Assembly (NCBI GenBank): GCA_004556875.1
Contig: SFFP01000027.1
Location: 1 to 31,152 of the forward strand
Origin: Ruminococcus flavefaciens
Lineage (GTDB): Bacteria > Bacillota_A > Clostridia > Oscillospirales > Ruminococcaceae
Length of the DNA stretch: 31,152 nucleotides
Direction of reading: 5' to 3'
Shown: piece after piece, positions 1 through 6,229 of the stretch
How the letters are laid out: each line of letters opens with the position of its first letter
How positions within the stretch are numbered: position 1 is the first letter of the stretch
The notes under the pieces: generated by a model
The model's database searches: none
The model's input: the letters and a program-made list of their open reading frames with translations, nothing else
What the model was told of the DNA's origin: nothing
Program-made: the position numbers and the translations under genes

Positions 1-59
1 TCAAAGCTATACGCACGGAGGAAGGAGCTATACTCCTCCCATATGCTGTTAACAACGAA

Positions 60-323
60 TCATTTCAGCACTGCCATGTTCTTGCCAGTCATGTCCTTAG
101 GTACATCAATGCCAGCAAGTGTCAACAGCGTTGGCGCGATGTCGCAAAGTGCCCCATCCTTGACTTCCTTCACACGGTCAGAGACGACGATGAAAGGTAC
201 AGGATTCGTCGTATGCTTCGTAAACGGCTGACCATTATCATAGTCCATCATCTTGTCGGCATTACCGTGATCTGCAGTGATGCAGACCTCGCCGCCGTGT
301 TCGGTGAATTTTAATTTTGCCAC
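60..323 (-). pseudogene. gpmI: C-terminal remnant of 2,3-bisphosphoglycerate-independent phosphoglycerate mutase
   Basis: The product matches only the last ~80 residues of the ~510-residue cofactor-independent phosphoglycerate mutase, a Mn-dependent glycolytic enzyme. The motif TADHGNAD (metal-ligand Asp-His), the following HTTNPVPF (metal-ligand His) and the end pattern DIAPTLLTLAGIDVP are visible. Everything before GGEVCITADHGN is missing; secF occupies the space where the rest would lie. I place the start at GTG 323, because an AAGGAG lies 7 nt upstream (331-336) and a promoter just before that. An in-frame ATG at 350 lacks these signals. The first residues (MAKLKFTEH) do not look like a normal GpmI N-terminus. 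It cannot be a working mutase: the catalytic Ser and most metal ligands are absent. It is either a deletion remnant that kept its expression signals or an assembly join. Confidence 0.75.
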
Positions 324-355
324 GCTGACACTCCTTCCGTACATTTTCACATATA

Positions 356-384
356 ATTATAGCATATTATTACATAAATATCAA
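356..384 (-). promoter_or_regulatory. Sigma-70-type promoter of the gpmI remnant (proximal copy)
   Basis: On the minus strand TTGATA (plus 379-384) is followed after 17 nt by TATAAT (plus 356-361). It sits directly upstream of the AAGGAG and GTG of the gpmI remnant, with a short leader of about 25 nt. It lies inside the first copy of the 58-bp direct repeat. Confidence 0.7.
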
Positions 385-509
385 CAGACACGGAGAAATA
401 TTCGCCGTTTTTTTTACTTTGCCGCGAAAAAAGGGTGCGCAGGCACTGCGCTTATAGCATATTATTACATAAATATCAACAGACGCGGAGAAATATCTGC
501 CGTTTTTTT
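357..509. repeat. 58-bp direct repeat, two copies (357-414 and 452-509)
   Basis: The two copies match at 55 of 58 positions by eye and are 95 bp apart. The 37-bp spacer holds a small hairpin (GCGCAG/CTGCGC, about 439-450). The repeat contains a promoter reading leftwards. The second copy abuts the secF terminator. It is a local tandem duplication of a promoter segment and carries no coding sequence. Confidence 0.85.
451..479 (-). promoter_or_regulatory. Duplicated copy of the same promoter (distal copy)
   Basis: On the minus strand TTGATA (plus 474-479), 17 nt, TATAAG (plus 451-456), exactly 95 bp from the proximal copy. The last -10 base differs from consensus because the repeat ends there, so this copy is probably weaker. 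Confidence 0.5.
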
Positions 510-512
510 ATC

Positions 513-541
513 AAAAAAAGAGCCGCCCCGAAGGACGACCC
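513..541 (-). terminator. Rho-independent terminator of secD-secF
   Basis: Read on the minus strand: a GTCGTCC/GGGCGGC stem closed by a TTCG tetraloop and followed by seven T. It lies about 13 nt beyond the secF stop codon. Confidence 0.9.
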
Positions 542-553
542 TTTGAATTTCGA

Positions 554-1525
554 TTACTTGCTGCTCTTAGCTTTCTTAGCCTGCTTGTTCTTCCACCATG
601 ACCATGTTACAGGAGCAACAAAGAGTGATGAGAATGTACCTGAGATAAGACCCATCATAAGCGGTACAGAGAAGCTGAGAAGCGAATCATAGCCTGTTAC
701 AAGAACAACTATTGTGATAACTACCATTGTACCGATAGTTGTGATAGATGTTCTTATAGAACGTGTAAGAGACTGTGTACAGCTTACGTTGATAAGCTCG
801 TTGAGTGAAGCTTTAGACATAAGCTTGCGGTTTTCTCTTATTCTGTCGTAGATAACGATAGTATTGTTTATCGAATAACCGAGTATCGTAAGGATAACGG
901 CAACGATATTTGAATCAATGTTAAATCCGCATACTACTGTAGTTGTGAAAGCTACCAGTATATCGAGGCAGAGAGCAAATATAGAGCATACACCTGCTGA
1001 CCAACCGCCGATGTTTCTGAAACGGATAGCGATGTATATGATTACGACGAGTGCAGCAAAGAGAACTGCGATAAAGCACTTGAGCAGGAACTCACGTCCT
1101 GATGTAGGGCTTACGTCATTTGAATCATATATCTCAAGGTCGTTGCTTGTAAACTTTTCTCTGAGAGCATTTGTAAGCTCTGTCTGTCTGTCAGCTGTAA
1201 GACCCTGATCCGAGGTAAATGAGATAGTTACCTGTTTTCCGCCTGAGTCAAGGCTTTCACCTGTTCTTACAACAACAGATGAACCAACGATGTCCTTAAC
1301 TGTATTGCCGACCTCGTTAGTATCGATATCACCCTGATATGTGTAGGTGATAAGTGTACCGCCCTTGAATTCAATGGCAAGGTGGATGCCTCTTATGATA
1401 GCGCCTGCGATGAAAACGAGCACAACAGCGATAACAACGCCGAGGATAAGCTTTTTCTTGGAACAGAAATTGTATACCTTTGCGGGAGTAGTTACGGTTT
1501 CTTTCTGAGTATTCTTCTTGCTCAT
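554..1525 (-). CDS. secF: Protein translocase subunit SecF
   Basis: SecF pairs with SecD in the cytoplasmic membrane and uses the proton motive force to help SecYEG release and fold exported proteins. The 323-residue length is normal for the family. A first membrane helix (about residues 28-48) is followed by the family signature IEFKGGTLITYTY, a small extracytoplasmic domain to about residue 145, then five further hydrophobic helices. The conserved IGYSINNTIVIYDRIREN segment of the SecD/SecF/RND fold is present. The start overlaps the secD stop by four bases (ATGA, 1522-1525), with a GGAGG 7-9 nt upstream inside secD, so the two are translationally coupled. The strong terminator after the gene closes the operon. 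Confidence 0.95.
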   Translation of the reverse strand: MSKKNTQKETVTTPAKVYNFCSKKKLILGVVIAVVLVFIAGAIIRGIHLAIEFKGGTLITYTYQGDIDTNEVGNTVKDIVGSSVVVRTGESLDSGGKQVTISFTSDQGLTADRQTELTNALREKFTSNDLEIYDSNDVSPTSGREFLLKCFIAVLFAALVVIIYIAIRFRNIGGWSAGVCSIFALCLDILVAFTTTVVCGFNIDSNIVAVILTILGYSINNTIVIYDRIRENRKLMSKASLNELINVSCTQSLTRSIRTSITTIGTMVVITIVVLVTGYDSLLSFSVPLMMGLISGTFSSLFVAPVTWSWWKNKQAKKAKSSK

Positions 1526-2934
1526 TTCTCGTCACCTCCGTAAAGCTTTCTGTTTCTGAAGCACTTGAACTTGGAGAGTGAAGTTACCATAAGTCTTGAT
1601 GCGAATACACCGAATATGAAGTTGCAGATAACACCTGCGAGGAGTGTAAATCCGAATGAGTAAACAACGCCCTCAGCTGTAGCGCCGAATGCAAAGAAGA
1701 TAGTCTTGTTGAGGATCTTTGAGAAAAAGCTGTCAGGAACACCGAAAGCTCCCATGAGGATAACCGCGATGATAACGTTTGTGATGTTACCGTCGAGGAT
1801 AGCGGAGAATGCTCTCTTATAAGCTATCTTGATAGCAGCGTCGAGAGATTTTCCTGTTCTCAGCTCTTCCTTGATACGCTCACCTGTGATGATGTTAGCG
1901 TCAACACCCATACCAACTGCAAGTATGATACCTGCGATACCGGGGATAGTAAGAGTAGAGCCGTTCATAAATCCGAACCAGCCTGTGATAGCTGCAATAG
2001 AACCGGCAACCTGTCCGCAAAGTGCGATAACAGCCACAAAGCCGGGGAGTCTGTAAAGGAATATCATGTATACAGCGATACCGATGAAAGCGATAAGAGC
2101 TGCAAGAAGGATAGCGTCAAGTGAACCCTCACCCATTGTAGGGGAAATAGTTCTGAAGCTCTTTGTTTCCATTTTGAATGGAAGAGCACCTGAATTGATC
2201 TGGTCTGCAAGCTTCTTTGAAGAGTCAACATCAAAGCTTCCTGAGATAATAGCTTGTCCGTCTGTGATAGCATTTTTTACAGAAGGAGCAGAGATCATTG
2301 TATTATCCATCCAGATAGAGATCGGAGTATCAGAACCTGCAAGCTCACCGGTAGCATCAGCAAATTTCTTTGTACCTTCTTTGCTGAGCTCGAGAGCAAC
2401 AACATACTCATAGCTCTTGTTGTCTTCGCTGTTCTGGAGCATTCTCTCAGCCTTTGTGACATCGTCGCCTACGAGAACGATCTCGCCTGTAGGGATCTCG
2501 TTGCCGTTTTCGTCTGTAGTTGTGTCTGTACCCTTACGGAATGTAAGCTCAGCCATTTCGCCAAGCTCCTTAACAGCCGATTCAGGGTCAAAGTCCGTCT
2601 CGCCGACCTGCCATGGGAAACGTACGATAATTCTGTCGCTCTTTTCATCGCTGTAGACCTCGTTATCGGTGATACCGAGTGACGAAAGTCTTGTCTTGAT
2701 GATCGCAGTAGCAGCATCGAGCTGATTAAGGTCAGCATCATAGTCGCCAGCAGGACCGAAAGTAACGTCAACACCGCCCTTGATATCAATACCAAGACGG
2801 ATATCGTCAACGCCCTTGACATAGGTAGTTCTGTTATCGCCGTATAATTTGTCAATGCCAAATACGGCTGTAACAGCGAACAAAGCGATAAAAGCAACGA
2901 CAATGAAGAAAGTTGATTTGCCTGTCTTTTTCAC
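1522..2934 (-). CDS. secD: Protein translocase subunit SecD
   Basis: Larger partner of SecF in the membrane complex that assists Sec-dependent export. A single N-terminal membrane helix (about residues 8-28) is followed by the signature LGIDIKGGVDVTFGP, a periplasm-equivalent domain of about 240 residues, and a C-terminal block of five helices with the conserved GMGVDANIITGERIKEE segment. The ATG at 2940 lies only 1 nt after AGGAGG, while the GTG at 2934 lies 7 nt after it. I therefore prefer GTG 2934 (470 residues); the ATG would add two residues. First gene of the secDF operon; promoter at 3031-3059. Confidence 0.94.
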   Translation of the reverse strand: MKKTGKSTFFIVVAFIALFAVTAVFGIDKLYGDNRTTYVKGVDDIRLGIDIKGGVDVTFGPAGDYDADLNQLDAATAIIKTRLSSLGITDNEVYSDEKSDRIIVRFPWQVGETDFDPESAVKELGEMAELTFRKGTDTTTDENGNEIPTGEIVLVGDDVTKAERMLQNSEDNKSYEYVVALELSKEGTKKFADATGELAGSDTPISIWMDNTMISAPSVKNAITDGQAIISGSFDVDSSKKLADQINSGALPFKMETKSFRTISPTMGEGSLDAILLAALIAFIGIAVYMIFLYRLPGFVAVIALCGQVAGSIAAITGWFGFMNGSTLTIPGIAGIILAVGMGVDANIITGERIKEELRTGKSLDAAIKIAYKRAFSAILDGNITNVIIAVILMGAFGVPDSFFSKILNKTIFFAFGATAEGVVYSFGFTLLAGVICNFIFGVFASRLMVTSLSKFKCFRNRKLYGGDEK

Positions 2935-2953
2935 AGTCATGCCTCCTATTTTC

Positions 2954-3000
2954 GAACTCTTTTTTGCGCCTGTCCATTCATGGATAAAAGGCGTGAGTTC
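2954..3000 (-). promoter_or_regulatory. Nested hairpin in the secD leader
   Basis: Three nested inverted repeats: GAGTTC/GAACTC (2954-2959 with 2995-3000), CGCCT/AGGCG (2967-2971 with 2989-2993) and TCCAT/ATGGA (2973-2977 with 2980-2984). It lies in the transcribed leader and ends 6 nt before the AGGAGG of secD. It could affect access to the ribosome site. No U-run follows, so it is not a terminator. Confidence 0.5.
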
Positions 3001-3015
3001 TTTATTTCTGTCTCA

Positions 3016-3043
3016 TTGACAATTACAATTATTGTACTATATT
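3016..3043 (+). promoter_or_regulatory. Possible divergent promoter reading rightwards
   Basis: Plus strand TTGACA (3016-3021), 16-nt spacer, TATATT (3038-3043), overlapping the secD promoter on the other strand. It would transcribe the gene-free 3050-3240 segment up to the hairpin at 3213-3231. No convincing coding sequence follows. Confidence 0.35.
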
Positions 3044-3059
3044 TTTGCACAAAAGTCAA
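3031..3059 (-). promoter_or_regulatory. Promoter of secD-secF
   Basis: Minus strand TTGACT (plus 3054-3059), 17-nt spacer, TACAAT (plus 3031-3036). This predicts a leader of about 85-90 nt before secD. Confidence 0.75.
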
Positions 3060-3212
3060 GTATATAACTTAAAAATATTCCCTTTTCAAGAATATGCACA
3101 ATTAGATGTGTGAAAAATATGGAATATAGACAAAGCTGCCATTTGAAAGCCGACAGCCTGTATGGCGCACAATGCGCACTGAGCTGTCCGCAGGTGCATA
3201 TGAACGAAAGAA

Positions 3213-3231
3213 GGGCGGATATTATCCGCCC
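3213..3231 (-). terminator. Terminator of the ATP synthase operon
   Basis: Near-perfect palindrome with an 8-bp stem (GGGCGGAT/ATCCGCCC) and a 3-nt loop. On the minus strand it is followed by TTCTTTCGTT, on the plus strand by ATGTATTTTAGTTTT, so it may work in both directions. It lies about 125 nt beyond the atpC stop. Confidence 0.7.
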
Positions 3232-3358
3232 ATGTATTTTAGTTTTAGTCACGCTGTCACACGATGAAATGTGCCCCTTTGGTTATTCACCCTCGCGGAG
3301 AAAAACAGCGATATCGAAAAAATTTTCTGCGCGGAGCAAGGGAGCAGCGGCACGCTGC

Positions 3359-3769
3359 CTATTTGAAGTGTTTCTGAGATATTTTCAGACGGTTGATGGC
3401 GCGGTTGAGAGCAGCCTGAGTTTCATAGTATTCCTTTATGCTCTGCTTCTGTCTGAGAAGCTCTTCAGCTCGCTCCTTAGCCTCTTCGGCACGCTTTATG
3501 TCTATTTCCTCGGGAAGCTCACAGGTATCCGCAAGAATTATTGATGAATCAGGCATTACCTGTATAAATCCCTCGGATATTGCGGCATACTTCCATTCGC
3601 CGTTTACCATGTACTTCAGCTCGCCTGTAGGGAGCGATGTGACCAGCGGCTCATGTCCTGCCATGATACCGATAAGACCGTCAATGGCGGTGATAACGAG
3701 ATGCTCGACCTCTCCGCTGAAAAATATACGGTCAGTAGCGATTATCTCAAGGTGAAAGGTCTTAGCCAT
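3359..3769 (-). CDS. atpC: ATP synthase epsilon subunit
   Basis: Epsilon is part of the central rotor of F1 and can inhibit ATP hydrolysis. The 136 residues show the N-terminal beta-sandwich (LEIIATDRIFFSGEVEHLVI, then the GxxGIMxGHEPLVT pattern) and a C-terminal helical hairpin rich in E, A and K (about residues 87-133), the usual two-domain layout. AAAGGAGG lies 9 nt before the ATG. It is the last gene of the operon, 15 nt after atpD, as in most bacteria. Confidence 0.95.
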   Translation of the reverse strand: MAKTFHLEIIATDRIFFSGEVEHLVITAIDGLIGIMAGHEPLVTSLPTGELKYMVNGEWKYAAISEGFIQVMPDSSIILADTCELPEEIDIKRAEEAKERAEELLRQKQSIKEYYETQAALNRAINRLKISQKHFK

Positions 3770-3784
3770 ATACAGCCGCCTCCT

Positions 3785-5179
3785 TTATTCCTCGTCCATC
3801 TGACGAGCCTTCATGATAACATCGTCGATAGTTCCTGCCATAAGGAATGCGGCTTCGGGGTATTTATCCATATCGCCGTCGATAATAGCCTTAAAGCCTT
3901 CGATAGTGTCCTTGAGCGGTACATACTTGCCCTTGAGACCTGTGAAGTTCTCAGCAACGTTGAACGGCTGTGAGAGGAACTTCTGAATCTTTCTTGCGCG
4001 GTATACGGCAAGCTTGTCGTCCTCGTCAAGCTCTTCCATACCGAGGATAGCGATGATGTCCTGTAATTCCTTGTATTTCTGGAGAAGCTCCTGTGTGCGT
4101 CTTGCGACGGTGTAGTGCTCTTCGCCGACTATTTCGGGTTCGAGAATACGTGAATTTGACTCAAGAGGGTCAACAGCAGGGTAGATACCCTGTTCAACTA
4201 TCTTTCTGGAAAGAACTGTTGTTGCATCGAGATGAGCGAAAGTGATAGCAGGTGCAGGGTCTGTAAGGTCGTCCGCAGGGACGTAAACAGCCTGTACCGA
4301 TGTGATAGAACCGTTTTTCGTAGAGGTGATACGCTCCTGAAGCTCTCCGACCTCAGTGGCAAGTGTTGGCTGATAACCAACGGCAGATGGCATACGTCCG
4401 AGAAGAGCGGATACCTCTGAGCCTGCCTGTACGTAACGGAAGATATTGTCGATAAAGAGAAGAACGTCCTTGTGCTCGCGGTCACGGAAATACTCAGCCA
4501 TAGTAAGACCTGTCTGAGCAACACGCATACGTGATCCCGGAGGCTCGTTCATCTGACCGAAAACGAGGGCTGTCTTTGAGATAACTCCTGATTCCTGCAT
4601 TTCGTTCCAGAGGTCGTTGCCCTCACGGGAACGCTCTCCGACACCTGTAAATATAGAATATCCGCCGTGCTCGGTAGCGATATTTCTGATAAGCTCCTGA
4701 ATAAGGACAGTCTTACCAACGCCTGCGCCTCCGAAAAGACCTATCTTACCGCCCTTAGCGTAAGGAGCGATAAGGTCTATGACCTTGATACCTGTTTCAA
4801 GAACCTCTACAACAGGGCTCTGATCCTGAAAAGTAGGAGCTTTGCGGTGTATTTCCCATTTTTCCTCTGTCTCGACATCGCCTTTCTTGTCGATAGGCTC
4901 ACCGAGTACATTGAACATTCTTCCGAGGGTATTCTCGCCGACAGGGACTTTGATACAAGAGCCTGTGGGAGTTACCTCCATATTTTTGCTGAGTCCTTCA
5001 CTGGACGCCAGCATGATACAGCGGACTATGTGGTTGCCCATATGCTGAGCTACTTCCATAACACGCGTTTTTCCGTCGACTTCGACTGTGAGAGCGTCCC
5101 TTATCATCGGGAGCTTTCCTGCGCCGAATTCAACATCTATAACAGGTCCGATGACCTGTGTTATTCTGCCTTTTTCCAT
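3785..5179 (-). CDS. atpD: ATP synthase beta subunit
   Basis: Catalytic subunit of F1, three per complex, making ATP from ADP and phosphate. The 464-residue length is standard. The P-loop GGAGVGKT is at residues 150-157, the catalytic glutamate in GERSREG at about 182, and the conserved QAGSEVSALLGRMPSAVGYQ region is intact. One small departure is IFRYVQAG where IFRFVQAG is usual. AAGGAG lies upstream of the ATG. Unlike the other operon genes it is separated from its upstream neighbour atpG by 127 nt that hold a palindromic repeat element. Confidence 0.97.
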   Translation of the reverse strand: MEKGRITQVIGPVIDVEFGAGKLPMIRDALTVEVDGKTRVMEVAQHMGNHIVRCIMLASSEGLSKNMEVTPTGSCIKVPVGENTLGRMFNVLGEPIDKKGDVETEEKWEIHRKAPTFQDQSPVVEVLETGIKVIDLIAPYAKGGKIGLFGGAGVGKTVLIQELIRNIATEHGGYSIFTGVGERSREGNDLWNEMQESGVISKTALVFGQMNEPPGSRMRVAQTGLTMAEYFRDREHKDVLLFIDNIFRYVQAGSEVSALLGRMPSAVGYQPTLATEVGELQERITSTKNGSITSVQAVYVPADDLTDPAPAITFAHLDATTVLSRKIVEQGIYPAVDPLESNSRILEPEIVGEEHYTVARRTQELLQKYKELQDIIAILGMEELDEDDKLAVYRARKIQKFLSQPFNVAENFTGLKGKYVPLKDTIEGFKAIIDGDMDKYPEAAFLMAGTIDDVIMKARQMDEE

Positions 5180-5222
5180 TGCTTTCTCCTTTGTTTAAGA
5201 GAATTTGGGGTATAACATTTTG

Positions 5223-5303
5223 GTAGGGGAGGGCGCCCTCGCCCTCCCGAAACATATATAACATTGTACCGTACAACGGGAGCCCGAGGGCGGGCTCCCC
5301 TAC
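5223..5303. repeat. Palindromic (REP/MITE-like) element between atpG and atpD
   Basis: Two 27-nt arms (5223-5249 and 5277-5303) form imperfect terminal inverted repeats beginning GTAGGGGAG, around a 27-nt AT-rich centre. Each arm also folds on its own: GGAGGGCG/CGCCCTCC with a 4-nt loop, and GGGAGCCC/GGGCTCCC with a 6-nt loop. Arm differences come in compensating pairs that keep each hairpin paired. The element ends 3 nt beyond the atpG stop. It encodes nothing and has no transposase; no second copy is in this window. Confidence 0.75.
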
Positions 5304-5306
5304 ATA

Positions 5307-6215
5307 TTATTCACTAATGGACTGCGCTCCGCCGCAGACCTCGGTTATCTCCTGAGTGATAGCCGCTTGTCTTGCGCGGTTGTAGAGCAGTGAAAGGTCC
5401 TTTATCATGTCCTTTGCACTTGTTGTAGCCGCGTCCATAGCGGTCATTCGCGACTGCTGTTCACAGCAGAATGCTTCGACCATAGCGCCGTAGATGATAC
5501 CCTTTGCGTACTGAGGGATAAGGTAGTTCATTACCTCCTCAGGTGACGGCATAAAGGAAGCCTTCGGGAGCTTTTTCATAGTTCCGTCAGCGGCTTTTCC
5601 AAAATGCTTTCGCTCAAAGGGGAGCAGACGCAGTGTACGCGGTTCCTGTACATTTGAAGAGACCATATCGGTATATATGAGGTATACCTCGTCAAGCTCA
5701 CGCTTTTCAAACTTATCCAGCACAAGCTCTGCGATCTCTCTTGCTCTGTAGAGTGTAGGGTTTTGCGTAGTATAAAGAAATTCTCCGTCAACATAGGCTT
5801 TTTTCGCGTTATTGATACGGCGCTGGAAGTACATTCTTCCTACCTGTCCCATAACAAAGAGGTAACAGTTGTCGATATCAGCGGCTTCTTCAAGCTTCTG
5901 TTCGGTATATTTCAGAATGTTGTGGTTATAGCTTCCGCAGAGTCCCTTATCGGCTGTAATGACGATATATCCCTTTTTACGCTTATCTTCAGGGATATCC
6001 TGACGTCTGTCGAAATAAAGCTGACGGGTGTGCGGAGTGTGCTCCAGAACGCTGTCGATAGTTGACTGGAGCTTATAGAAGTACGGCTCTGTAGCCTCAA
6101 GCGACTTTCTTGCCTTTTTCAGCTTTGATGACGACATGAGGTACATAGCATTGGTGATCTTCAAGATCTGCTGTATACTGGCGATCCTTTCGCGGATCTC
6201 TCTCATATTAGGCAT
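5307..6215 (-). CDS. atpG: ATP synthase gamma subunit
   Basis: Gamma is the rotating central shaft of F1. The 302 residues begin with the family pattern MREIRERIASIQQILKITNAMYLMSSSKL, whose N-terminal helix forms half of the coiled-coil shaft. They end with the matching C-terminal helix, including SLLYNRARQAAITQEITEVCGGA. The central Rossmann-like part contains VITADKGLCGSYN. The start lies 14 nt after the stop of the fused delta-alpha gene, with purine-rich GGTGG about 8 nt before ATG. The family usually ends EIVGGA; here EVCGGA is followed by five extra residues. Confidence 0.96.
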   Translation of the reverse strand: MPNMREIRERIASIQQILKITNAMYLMSSSKLKKARKSLEATEPYFYKLQSTIDSVLEHTPHTRQLYFDRRQDIPEDKRKKGYIVITADKGLCGSYNHNILKYTEQKLEEAADIDNCYLFVMGQVGRMYFQRRINNAKKAYVDGEFLYTTQNPTLYRAREIAELVLDKFEKRELDEVYLIYTDMVSSNVQEPRTLRLLPFERKHFGKAADGTMKKLPKASFMPSPEEVMNYLIPQYAKGIIYGAMVEAFCCEQQSRMTAMDAATTSAKDMIKDLSLLYNRARQAAITQEITEVCGGAQSISE

Positions 6216-6229
6216 AGTGATCCACCGCC

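Larger units (their letters stand above)
2941..3358. other. Gene-free interval between atpC and secD
   Basis: It contains, from left to right, the secD ribosome site and leader hairpin, a pair of overlapping divergent promoters (3016-3059), an AT-rich stretch, a small GCGCA/TGCGC hairpin near 3164-3176, the terminator hairpin at 3213-3231, and a 3' untranslated stretch of about 125 nt behind atpC. Open frames here (for example plus 3110-3544) have no ribosome site and run antisense into atpC. I see no protein gene. Confidence 0.6.

Noticed and set aside
20..40. Hairpin behind the gpmI remnant as a terminator
   Set aside because: An 8-bp stem with one G-U pair is present, but no T-run follows on the minus strand.
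2254..2682. 142-codon plus-strand open frame inside secD
   Set aside because: Antisense shadow of a well-supported gene; no ribosome site.
3110..3544. 144-codon plus-strand open frame between secD and atpC
   Set aside because: No ribosome site at the GTG, half of it is antisense to atpC, and it crosses the terminator hairpin. More likely non-coding sequence.
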